Positions 54,586-64,000 of a DNA stretch of 64,000 nucleotides are shown here, in pieces (positions within the stretch are counted from its first letter, which is position 1; each line of letters begins with the position of its first letter). Origin of the DNA: Pipra filicauda (Eukaryota; Chordata; Aves; Passeriformes; Pipridae); the NCBI RefSeq assembly GCF_003945595.2, contig NW_024104532.1, forward strand, positions 8,210,274 to 8,274,273, in the 5' to 3' direction. The position numbers and the translations under genes were made by a program. The notes under the pieces are model-generated. The model did no database searches and was not told the origin of the DNA. It was given only the letters and a program-made list of their open reading frames with translations.

Positions 54586-55143
54586 TGTGGCTTCAGCAGT
54601 CACAGGTACAGAGGCAGACGAGTGCTGTGGGCACAGCTCAGAGCAATTCCCGGTGCAGGATCCAAAGCCCATGAACTCCAAACACCCAAGCGTACCTCCA
54701 GGAAACCCTCCAGCCACGTGCAGCCTCCCTCACTCCCAGAGGCAACTTTACTGTGGTGACTTTCCATCCTCTTTACCTTATTTGCCAGGTATGAGCAGGT
54801 CACCCGGCCTTTGGTGTCATCTTGGTGCTGCAGGCAGGCAGAGAGCAGTTTTACCTGGAGGAGCAGGAAGCCCAAGGGAGAAGAAGATCAGTTAACTACA
54901 TTCCCTCAGAGGAAAACACAAGGGAAATGCTTTTCCCCTCAGGAGCAATGTTTTGAATCCCTACGGAGCTGGCAAACCTCTTTGCAGGGTGCATGCTGAT
55001 CTTGGGGAATTGCTAGGAGCCACAGCTCCTGCCTTTGCCTTGGGATTTGTTGGAGGCTGTGCTGTGGGCCTCCTAAAAAGGCCTTCAGACTCCCAAAGCA
55101 GCACAGAAACGCAGCTTTGCTGCACTGATAGAGGTGCTCACTG

Positions 55144-55222
55144 ACATATGCATGTGTGTGTGTATATCTACACATGTATGTATAGATCTATGTAGATACA
55201 AGAGATGTGTGTCTATCTGATA
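55144..55222. repeat. TG/TA-rich low-complexity tract
   Basis: Alternating purine-pyrimidine sequence such as GCATGTGTGTGTGTATATC, then imperfect TGTATAGATCTATGTAGAT. Confidence 0.7.
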
Positions 55223-55377
55223 TCCCAGGTTCTTCCCCCTACAGACAGCTGGAGGAGGGATGGGCTATCAGAGCTGGTCAGTGCCCAGTGCCTCATGTGG
55301 TGGGCACCAGCTGGGGCTTCAGCAAGTACAGCCCTGTGCAAACACACTCTCCCAATGGCTGGCCCCCAGACATCAAA

Positions 55378-55440
55378 CACCAAAAAACAAACAAACAAAA
55401 AACTAAAACCAAAATGAAACCAACCAACCAAACGAAACCA
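55378..55440. repeat. A-rich (AAAC/CCAA) tract
   Basis: CAAAAAACAAACAAACAAA followed by ACCAACCAACCAAACG. Confidence 0.75.
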
Positions 55441-56049
55441 CAGTGCCCTCAAACCCACCCTGCTGGTGACAGCCACACGTGCTGGGGGCCTCACCAGCTG
55501 CCCAGACCATGTGCTGTGCTCCCTGACCCCCTCTGTGCACTCACCTGCACCCACAGCCCTGCCAGGGCCGTGCACTCCCTCCTCCCAGGGCTGGGCAGGG
55601 CTGGGCAGTGCCAGGACCCCATCCTGCCCTACCTGTGGGAGGTGCTGGGCAGGGCTGAGGATGGCAGTGGTGATGGGTCCTGCTCACAGGGGCGAGGCCA
55701 GGCCAGGCAGGGTCAGGTTCAGTGGTGGGAGCAGCGTCAGCCACAGTCCAGCAATGGCCACAGTGCCCGGAGTCCAGGTCTGGGTCCGGAGCAGTGGGAG
55801 TGTGTATTCCAGGGGCACAGCAGAGGCTGCCCTGCCCAGAAGGGGGACAGCCTTCTCCAAATGCCTCCCCTGGCAGGGCAGGGGGCACAGCAGCAGGAGC
55901 CCAGCACCCTGGGCGAGGGGCACCCTCGCAGCCCAGGGCTGGAGTCAGCAATGCTGCTGGAGAAGCACCCTGGTTGTAGCAGGGTATGTGGGATGAATGT
56001 GTGTCCAAGGGTAGCTCAGGGTGCTGTGCAGCCTGACCATGGGGTACAG

Positions 56050-56088
56050 GACAGCCAGAAGGTGTCAGGACAGCCAGGAGGTGTCAGG
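56050..56088. repeat. Two-copy 19-bp tandem repeat
   Basis: GACAGCCAGAAGGTGTCAG is followed directly by GACAGCCAGGAGGTGTCAG. Confidence 0.8.
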
Positions 56089-56516
56089 GCACCCCAATGG
56101 TGCCCTTGGAGAGGGGTAGAGGGATTCAGGCCACTTCTGAGGAAATGGGGACCTGTGGTTGGGCTGGGGGTGGATGGGGTCACTGAGGAGTCCTGTCCAG
56201 GTTGATGCCATGCAGAGCACCCCCTACTCTGGGGAGGAGTGTCACTCAGAAAGCAGGGACTGGTTGTGGGAGTCAGTGCTGGAGGAGCCCTGGGGCAGGG
56301 CCATGTGTCAGACAGTTCAGGGGAGCCAGGGGACAGTGGCCCCTGCTCAGACAAGGTGCTGGAGCAGAGCACAAGAAGGTCTGAGCTGACTGTCGGGGTG
56401 CACCAAGGGCCGATGGTACCGCTGAGGAAAAGGGACCAGGTGTCAGGTGGGATAACAGGGCTGGCAGGGCAGCTGCCCAGTCCCACAGTGCCTGCGCCAG
56501 GCCAGACATGGCAGCC

Positions 56517-56703
56517 AGGGTCAGCCAAAAATCCAGATCATCAGACACATCCACGGTGATGAGGTCCGAGGTAGAGCCAGGAAGGTGAGTTGGCAAGGGA
56601 GGTCAGGATCAGGTCCAGGGACAGCAACCAGGGTCAGCCACAGTCCAGCGATCACCAGGCAAGTCCATAATGATGGGCAAAGAGGCCGTGGTCAAGCTGG
56701 GAA
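56517..56703. repeat. Degenerate minisatellite near the DLC-like 3' end
   Basis: Two diverged copies start AGGGTCAGCCAAAAATCCAG (56517) and AGGGTCAGCCACAGTCCAGC (56629), 112 bp apart, each continuing with a GTCCATAATGATG-like block. A third partial copy (GTCAGCCACAGTCCAGC) is near 55,735. Confidence 0.55.
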
Positions 56704-57157
56704 GTCAGTCTGTGGGACAGGGTCCAGGTTCAGATTACTGGGGTCCGTGGCCAGGCACAGGTATGGCTGTTGCTCTGGCCAGACCCCAGCAGCAAAACCT
56801 CAACTTCAACCCACTCTCCAAGAAGGGATGGCCAGGGCCTCTCGGCCAGGGCCTCTCTGCCAGGGCACACAGCAGCCTCTGCCCCACAGGTGCTCTCTGA
56901 GCTGGCCCCAAGCCTAAGGAGTCAAACTCTCGTTGTTTTGGGGGATGGATGGGGGAATGGAGGAGCCCTTACAAATAGTTGCAGTAAACCTGCAATGACA
57001 CTGATTTTCTCTTTGGTGGCACCAGCAGGATTCACACATGTCACAGGCTCAGAGCAGCAGCTGGGCTGGCAGGGACCTCTGAGGGGCAATGGCACAGCTG
57101 CTGCTCCGAGCAGCCCACCCACCCCAGGGCTCTTGCTTTGCCCGGTGAGTGACGTAC

Positions 57158-57272
57158 CTGGAAGAGCCTGTTGCACTCCATGATCATGTGGGCCAAGCCC
57201 TGCGTTGCTGCCAGGTTCTCACTCAGCTCCCTCTGGTCTGGCTTCCCTAGGCTGCACTTCCTCTGACTGGAT
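57158..57272 (-). CDS. DLC-like RhoGAP exon 4, last recognised exon
   Basis: Encodes SSQRKCSLGKPDQRELSENL then AATQGLAHMIMECNRLFQ, the end of the GAP domain. Acceptor CCCATAG; donor GTACGT in phase 0, so another exon is expected. Reading past the donor would add 39 residues before a stop at about 57,041. Confidence 0.94.
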
Positions 57273-60200
57273 CTATGGGAAGGGGAAGGTGAAAGGAAGG
57301 CTGAGTGAACGAGGTGCTGGGAACCACACACAGAACACACTGCCCTGAACGGCCCCTGTGTGCCATGTACTAGTGTCACGTTCCTGCAGAGAGGTGCACA
57401 GATAGAGCTCCCTCTCAGCACATCCCAGAAGTGTCCAGGGCACCACTGACCAGTAATAATGGATGCCCAAGAAAGGCAAGTGAAAGATTTTATTCCCCAA
57501 GCACATCATCACACACTTGGCCAAGGACAGCAACGACCCCAAACTGATTTGTGTGTAGACTTCATATATCAAGCTCCTTTGATACCTGCAAAGCCCATGT
57601 AGAACCTTTTAAATCCTTTGGCCCAAACCACACCAAACATGTTTCAGAAACAGTCCCCTCTTTTAATTCATATTCATGATATGACACCATTAATCCTGGC
57701 TTCTGAAACTTTTAGCTACGTGCATTCCTGCCAAACAACTTGAAAATTGGGTGGAAGATAATAATCCTCACTGCTGCTCCTCAGAGTCAGACCTGTCAGC
57801 TCATCCCCTTTGAAGTTGGAGCCCTGCACCGAGGCATTAATGCACAGCTATAGCAGAGCTAAAGCTTCAAAGCATCCTGGCCTCTAAACACTGACAACAA
57901 AGAGAAAACTCCATCTCTATTTTTGGTCCTAGCATTTCCAGAGTAATGTTGATGTAAACCAAAGAGGTACAGCTCTCAGAGTGAGACTCCCAGGAGCTCC
58001 AACACCAGAGCAATTCAGCAGGACTTGTTGCTGCTGCCGCTCCATCACATCCCCAGCTGCCCTCTCCTTGTCCCCACAGCTCCCTTGCCGTGTGCTGGCT
58101 CAGCACAGGGATGGCCCCAGGCATTTTCAGATGTTTTGTGCCACTCAGGAGAAAACCCTTAGTGTTTTGTTTCCCCTCCCCTCTGCTGTCCAGAGCCTGT
58201 AAGATGCCAACAGCACATCTGACAGCTTCTGCTTTGGGGCTAGTCCTCACCTATAGATCTCCAAGTGATGGGTGCACAATGGTTCCATCCCAGTCAGCTC
58301 TGCATCCCTGCCCTTGCACGTGCCTGTCCATAACTCTGGAGCACAGAGCAAAGAGAACAGCCCTGCCTCAGGAGGCCAGATAAGGCATGAATGCTCTCAG
58401 AGATTATTTGTCTACTTTGGCCCAAGGGCACCTTCCTCCCTGCACGTACAAACAGGGGATGTTATGCAACCCAGATACTTTTACTTTTTAAGATAAATTT
58501 ACAGAATCCCTGTGGCTCGATTTGGCAGGAATGATCCCCTTATCACCCAGCAGAACCAGCGCCAGTAGCTGCTACAATCTGCCAGGTACCTGCAGGGCCT
58601 TGAAGCTGCACCTGGGCTCAGGTTGCCAGTGCAGGAGCACATTTCCAAAGGCCAGCATCACTTTAAAGCCACGAGCTGGTTCCTGGGCAGCTGGACCCAT
58701 GCACAAGCACAGGGAATACAGCAGTGGTGAGGGACACACACAGGCTGGTGAGGAGAACAGCAGAGGTGCCTCACCACTGCACTGGGCAGTGAGTGGCTGG
58801 ATCTCTCCATGTGCTGCTCCTGCTGCACCTGAGCAACCAGATTTAAGGCAAACCCCAAGACACACACACACTATTTCCCCCTCAAAAGCAGACACTGACC
58901 CCAGGCCAGCTAAAGAAAGCATTGCTCCAGCAAAGGAGACTGTGGACAGCAGCAGTGCCAGCATCAAGATGTCAATACCTAGTGGAGGAGGAGGAACTGT
59001 CCCGCCTCAGGGTGTTGAGGTGAAACAAAGAAGGTGCCAGACAGACAGCAATGTTGGTTGGGGTCATCTGGTTTTCCTCGACAAAAGCGACCACGTCTCG
59101 CAGGAAGAACAGGAGGATTTTCAGAGCTTCTCGGTTTTCCTCTGGGAGAAGGAGAATGGCAGCCTGGACAGCCTGGAGCTGCTGATCCTTTGGCACGTCT
59201 GGAAACAGAAAAAATGATGAAAATCACACGTGGCTTGCAGAGGCAGTAAGAGAAATGGTACGTTTGATGTGACGGCCTTTCCTTGTCTCCTGTGAGTTAG
59301 GGACAGGGAAATGGATGAACCTACAAGCTCAGTGCCCTGCTTGGAACCCTGGATGTACAGGATAGCAGCAGCCTGTTAACTTATGTCAAAAAAGGTCACA
59401 TTATTTAGGCTGCAAAACCCCTCAGAAATCTCACACTTTGCCTTCCTAAACCTTCTCTCAAAAACAAGACCATCATTAGTCCCTTCAGCAAGTTCCTTCC
59501 CCAGCGCAGCTGCTTTTTGAAAGTGAATTCCTTGAGGGCAAAGTACTGGAGATGGAACCTGTTTAAACTGTATCAAATGTGAGATTTCAGCTTCATGTTT
59601 CCTCCTTTTTTGGGGTTGAGTCTCAAGGACAGTAACAGGCAGAAAGCTGCAGGCATTTCCTGGCAAAGAGGCTGTTTCACAGCAGCTGTGCTCGGGCACC
59701 CTAATAAAGAGATGTCATCAGTATAACAGGACTTCTTGCACAAGGAGCTCTGTCATACCTCGAACAAGGGGAACAGATTAGTTCTTTGTTTCACATAAAG
59801 AAATGACTGTTTAAAAATGCAGTTTAAGGGGGCTGCTGCAGCATGTTATTACACTCACCCTTCAAGGAACAGAAACAGGTGGCCCATAGGATGCAGATGG
59901 GAAGCTTTGAAGTCCAGAGCCACAATTAACTCATCTTTTCAGAAATGTCCTGCCTGACCTGTCTCCTCTGACTACAAGGGGACCTGGTCCTAGTCTGAGT
60001 CTGGCCACTGCCTTGAACAGCTGAATATCAAGATATCCAAGGCATTGGAAAACTGTATCTTTTGTTACCTACATTGGTAGATGTGGAGGAAGGATTCACA
60101 GAGCCTGCTGGTAAATATGGGCTCGGGGAGGTCTCGGAAATACTGCTTCACCATGTCTGCCACATCAAATGCTGACTGCCCCTCGTAACAGACGTTGTTT

Positions 60201-63200
60201 GGGTTGGTTTCATTCATTTCTCTTAAAGACAGGATCCTGGATTTAACACCAGATTTTCGGAACAGGCCAACCTGTGGGTAAAAGAAAATATTGGAGACAA
60301 AGAGAGGACTCATCAGGCATCTAAATTCTGACAAAAAATTGATGCTTCACATTCCTTTGATAACAAAGACCCTCTGACAGTGGGACCTAACACCAAAATA
60401 CTTTTGTATGATCAGAAGCAGCACAGACATTCCTCCCAGGGCAAACCATGCCTGATGCCCACAGAACCACAATATATTAACTGTCATGTTTGTTTTCTTT
60501 TTATTTAATGCAAAATTACTCTTTTTGACTTTTACAATCACTGCTATTGACATCTGTCTGTTTGCTTTGCCAGGCTGTGTTCACACATGTCAACTGCAAG
60601 TTTCATATACAACAATATGTGTCCATCCAAACACAAACACACATCCATGCCTGTGCTGGAACAAACAAACTGACTCTGAGATCCACAAGGCTCAGGTTTA
60701 ACACATCTGATACATCTAATCCATCCACAGGCTGGCAAAGGGCAGTTGCCATCCTGAGGGAAATTATGATTTTATTTTTATTATAATTTAATATAATAAT
60801 TAAATTATTAATTTAATATAATTTATTTTAATGTAATCGTCAATCAGGTTTCAGGCAAAACCATGATTTAGAAGTTTCCCATGGACTCGATCCCAACACA
60901 GCTTCTGCTGACACTTTTGCTTTGTGCCACCGAGACAGTATTTACATTATTTGGTTTATTTATGTTAACCCAGTGGGTACCACGACCTCAAAACGAAACA
61001 CACTTGAAACTGTCACCTCACAGACCACACACACTTTTGTACTTTGGCACTATATTACACACCTAGACAATGGCAAAGCACAGGAAAAGAAAAAAGTCCT
61101 TTCTTTAACTGATGTGTCTCATGTCCCAGGGTCTCCCATTTTTGCAGCTATCCTGTGAAAATACCACATTCAGCACACACTCCCACTGCCACCTCCACTT
61201 AGGGGATAAATACGGAGCTGAGATCCAGAAAAAGATGTTACAGGCACTGCTGTAATAAGTTTTCTCTCTGCTTAGTGGAACATTTCAGCTGAAACAAGGT
61301 TAATTTTCACATTAGCTCTGGCACTACCAGCAACCACAGAGCAGAGGGAACAACGACATTGTCTGGCAGATTTACCTCCTCAGGGAGCAGAGACATGACA
61401 CCTCCCCAGGCAAAGGCAGCCTGGCTGCCTGCACCAGCTGCAGAGGGCTTCAGTGAGGCAAGGCACAAAACCACAATACAGGACTAAAGGCATTCCCAGC
61501 AGGAATCAGCGCTGCTATTCCTCTCAGGCTCACACCTACACCTGTCTGCCTGTTCAGAGCCTCGGGGGGCAAGAAAGTCCTTCAGAAAAGAGGGAAAGCA
61601 GAGTCTGGTTCCCTGGAGCAGATCCATTCGTGGCCTAGAGCTTCTCTGGGCTGCCTTGAGTTCATACCTGGTCAAGAAAGTGGCTTCTCAGGTAGTCCAG
61701 GGCTTGCAGGATCCCGTTGGGCAGTGGGTGGCTTGTTCGCTGCACGTTCAGGAGTAAAGGAACCCCAAACACGTTTTTGTCCTTGTAGTCAGAGGCTTTT
61801 GGTTTTTTAATGAACTTTGGTATGGTCCTGGAAAGAAAAAAACAGGACATGCAATGTATTAGGTCCCCAGCACACCCTGCCTGCTGCTTTATGTGCATGG
61901 GAAAGCATTTAGTTGTATACCTTGTCACAACCCAAATTCTGCCACAGACCTGTACACACAGCACCATCAGAGAGACAAAATCAGTCAAGGTGATTGCAGG
62001 GATGACTTCCTCATTTCCTTACAGAAATTAGCTTTAAAAAGCATTCTCATGGGAAATAAATCCCATCCCTTTAGGGCACTGCAAGCTTTTTTCACTTCTT
62101 TCTGTGTTCAAGCACCAGCTCCCTATCACAAGAAGCTGGCTGATGTTTCTAAGCCATTTAGGTGTGTGACCTTGTCACAGTTTTAGTTCAGAGACTGAAG
62201 AGCTGCATTCTCAGCCCAGCCAGCTCTCACCTCAGGTCCTGCAATCCCTGTGAAGCACCTCTGACAAAACCTTGAAAACAGGCAAATTTAAAGAGAAACT
62301 ACAACGTGTTTTAAAATCAGTAACAGCACGACCACTAGGGAGGAGCCCAAGTGCAGCCCCACAGCAGAGGAAACCCTGGAGCCATGGAAACAACCATGAG
62401 GCTGCCGGAGATTTAATGGGATGAAATTCCTCACGTGTAATCTAGACAGACAAGGGAATTCACCTGCTTACAGCAAATCCTCACTTTCCAGCACAGGTTG
62501 CTTTAACATTAGACGACTTACCAGTTCCAGCCCTGCCTGCTGGAAGGGGAATATCTGTCCATTAAAGCAGTGAGTTTCAACAGTGCCAGCTTTTGTGTCC
62601 GGGCCAGCTGGGCAGCAGACTGGCCATCACTCTGCATGGAAAGGCTTTCCAAGTTCACACTCTCTTCCACAGACCAGTGTTGCTTCCTGTGCCTGTGGGA
62701 TAAACATTGCTCAAGCTTAGGATCATCCCCATCATCCCCATTAGTTTTCTGTCTGCAGCTGTGAGGCACCTAAGGCTCTAAATGACCTGCAGCTGCCAAA
62801 CACCACATGGTTAGCTGCACTCAGACAAGGTACTTCCCATCCAGGAGGTCCTCTGGTAATACCAGCTCTTTCCCTAAGAAATACAGCAGGCTGGCAGTAA
62901 GGCCTGATTCCAAACGTCTGCGTGCTCATGCAGATCATGAGTGTCCTGCTTTCAGTAGAGGACAGATGTTGTCACCAGAGTAACTACGGACTGGTGGCAC
63001 CTGGCACCAGCAGTGCAGACCCTGCTGCCTAGAACAGACTTGAGAATACTTTGTTCTGGCAAAGCAGTTACATTTTGAGTGGCCAGAATCAAAGGGGAAA
63101 CCCAAGGATGGCTGACCTGTTGGCCTTTTTAGAGTCTGTGATGTATGTCAGATCTGCAGAGCCAATCTCCTTGCCCAGGCCACAGCTGCTCTCTCCCTCA

Positions 63201-64000
63201 GTGCCCCCTGCTCTCTTGTCTTCTGAGCCCTCCGTTTCAAGAGAGCTTTCTTTAGGGGAGGATGGACACAAAGAGGTCAAGTCACTGGCAAAGTCAGAAT
63301 CCCCATCATCTGAGAACTTCTCTGTCCACTGATCAACCAACTTTTTGAGGCCGTTGACATCTGCTATAACATTGTTCAGTTCTGAAAAAACATCATCATC
63401 ACCGACTTGTGCCGCCTCCAGGTTGTCAAGGTCCATATTGGGCATGTTGTCATACACACTTAGCCTGTTACAGGAGCCTGAAAGGGGACTCCTGGGGGCT
63501 TTGGGCTCCTTGGAACCGCTTCTGCTCCGGCTTCTCCTGCACCCGTGAAAACTCCCAGTTCTCCAGTTGACAGAAGAGTTGTCTGCTGGAGAGAGGGAGC
63601 TGTCTGTAAGTGCTGTGGGGAAGGTGCCAGGTTTATGGCCTTGTGGTATTTGAAACATCTGAGATTTTTGTAATGTCATGTCATTTTTCAGGTTTTGCTG
63701 AGATAGGTCATTCCACAGCAAGAGCTTGCTGGAGTCTGTGTGCTCTGCACACATCCCCCTTCCCTCACAGGGGCTGCCTGGTTTTATACCAGGACTTGGA
63801 GTGCTCACTGTGCTGCTTTTTCCAGACTGACTGCTGCTGCTGTGACTCTGGGGAGAAAAGGAAGAACTGTCCTTTGTTTGGATGCCAGAGAGGTCAGAAA
63901 TATTCACACAGTTCAGCATCTTCATCTTTTCTTCACTAAGCCCTTCTAGAAGAACAGGTTCACTTATTGTGGGTTTGGCCTTTGACTGACCACTCCTTAA
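57158..64000 (-). CDS. DLC-family RhoGAP (DLC1/STARD13/STARD8-like), 3' part, 5' end beyond window
   Basis: Six minus-strand exons join without a frame break for 583 codons. First comes a serine-rich linker with the DLC-type block QWTEKFSDDGDSD and an SVYDNMP motif. Then comes a basic linker (RHRKQHW) and a complete-looking RhoGAP domain: FGVPLLLNVQR, arginine finger in GLFRKSGVKSR (Arg codon 60257-60259), KQYFRDLPEP, and QMTPTNIAVCLAPSLF with its catalytic-face Asn. Family members switch off RhoA-type GTPases at focal adhesions by raising GTP hydrolysis. After the GAP domain (AHMIMECNRLFQ) the named members continue into a START lipid-transfer domain; none is seen here. Sequence is unlike all three named paralogues at several shared positions. 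The SAM domain, if any, lies beyond 64,000. Family assignment is firm; the exact paralogue is not. Confidence 0.92.
58979..59198 (-). CDS. DLC-like RhoGAP exon 3
   Basis: Encodes VPKDQQLQAVQAAILLLPEE, LLFFLRDVVAFVEENQMTPT and NIAVCLAPSLFHLNTLRRDS, then a serine run. Acceptor TTTCCAG, donor GTATTG. Confidence 0.96.
60073..60271 (-). CDS. DLC-like RhoGAP exon 2 (arginine finger)
   Basis: Encodes VGLFRKSGVKSRILSLREMN, CYEGQSAFDVADMVKQYFRD and LPEPIFTSRLCESFLHIYQ. Arginine finger and conserved lysine present. Acceptor CCCACAG, donor GTAGGT. Confidence 0.96.
60765..60838. repeat. AT-only low-complexity tract in the DLC-like gene
   Basis: Almost pure A/T with the motif TAATTTAATATAAT present twice and self-complementary stretches. 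Confidence 0.85.
61668..61827 (-). CDS. DLC-like RhoGAP exon 1
   Basis: Encodes TIPKFIKKPKASDYKDKNVF, GVPLLLNVQRTSHPLPNGIL and YLRSHFLDQ. Acceptor TTTCCAG, donor GTATGA. Confidence 0.95.
62522..62692 (-). CDS. DLC-like exon leading into the RhoGAP domain
   Basis: Encodes HRKQHWSVEESVNLESLSMQ and KLALLKLTALMDRYSPSSRQ, ending GWNW. This matches the amphipathic helix before the GAP domain in DLC proteins. Acceptor CCCACAG, donor GTAAGT. Confidence 0.93.
63117..64000 (-). CDS. DLC-like large serine-rich exon (partial)
   Basis: Open through the window edge (AKPTISEPVLLEGLSEEKMK and on). It holds serine runs (SFSPQSHSSSSQSGKSS), RSRSRSGSKEPKAPRSP, RLSVYDNMPNMDLDNLEA, an acidic helix (FSELNNVIADVNGLKKLVDQ) and EKFSDDGDSDFASDL. 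In DLC1 the matching large exon carries tensin- and FAK-binding motifs. Donor GTCAGC after DSKKANR. Confidence 0.9.

Larger units (their letters stand above)
54426..57157. other. Convergent interval between RARS1 and the DLC-like gene
   Basis: No exon is firmly recognisable on either strand. It holds a polypurine tract, a TG/TA-rich tract, an A/C-rich tract and degenerate minisatellite sequence in a GC-rich background. No START-domain sequence was found when the minus strand was read, and no minus-strand AATAAA was noticed. Confidence 0.6.

Noticed and set aside
55207..56205. 332-codon + strand frame in the convergent interval
   Set aside because: GC-rich DNA with several overlapping open frames on both strands, including a lysine/threonine stretch made by the A/C tract. 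No recognisable domain or splice support.
54426..57157. FBLL1, expected next to RARS1 from human gene order
   Set aside because: No fibrillarin-like or glycine-arginine-rich sequence was seen on either strand of this interval.

Overview
The window is vertebrate, most likely avian, nuclear DNA. It carries spliced genes with GT-AG introns, short CR1-type retroelement tails of the kind typical of birds, and proteins that are clear vertebrate orthologues. It holds most of one gene, all of a second, and the 3' part of a third.

Region 1 (1-37,040, + strand) is WWC1 (KIBRA), a Hippo-pathway scaffold. Exon 1 (first WW domain) lies upstream of the window. The remaining 22 coding exons run from 1558 to the stop at 36367, joining in one frame for about 1,107 residues. 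Two poly(A) signals follow at 36692 and 37017.

Region 2 (37,040-54,425, + strand) is a short spacer with a CR1 tail, a 12-bp polypyrimidine repeat and a CpG-rich promoter, then the complete 15-exon RARS1 gene (cytoplasmic arginyl-tRNA synthetase, 661 codons, 38059-54380). WWC1 and RARS1 are in tandem; only about 1 kb separates the last WWC1 poly(A) signal from the RARS1 start codon.

Region 3 (54,426-57,157) has no recognisable gene. It contains purine-rich, A/C-rich and degenerate minisatellite sequence.

Region 4 (57,158-64,000, - strand, convergent with RARS1) is the 3' part of a RhoGAP gene of the DLC family (DLC1/STARD13/STARD8). Six exons join in frame and encode a serine-rich linker and an apparently intact RhoGAP domain. 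No START-domain exon, which every named member of the family carries, is visible before RARS1 begins. From memory the human WWC1-RARS1 interval has no DLC-family gene, and the protein departs from all three named members at positions they share. My best hypothesis is a fourth, little-described DLC paralogue kept in this lineage and perhaps START-less. This is the most interesting item in the window.

The three genes are unrelated in function (Hippo/polarity scaffold, translation enzyme, Rho GTPase regulator); their adjacency reflects old synteny rather than a shared pathway. Exon boundaries come from reading splice sites and from remembered human proteins; no database search was run.
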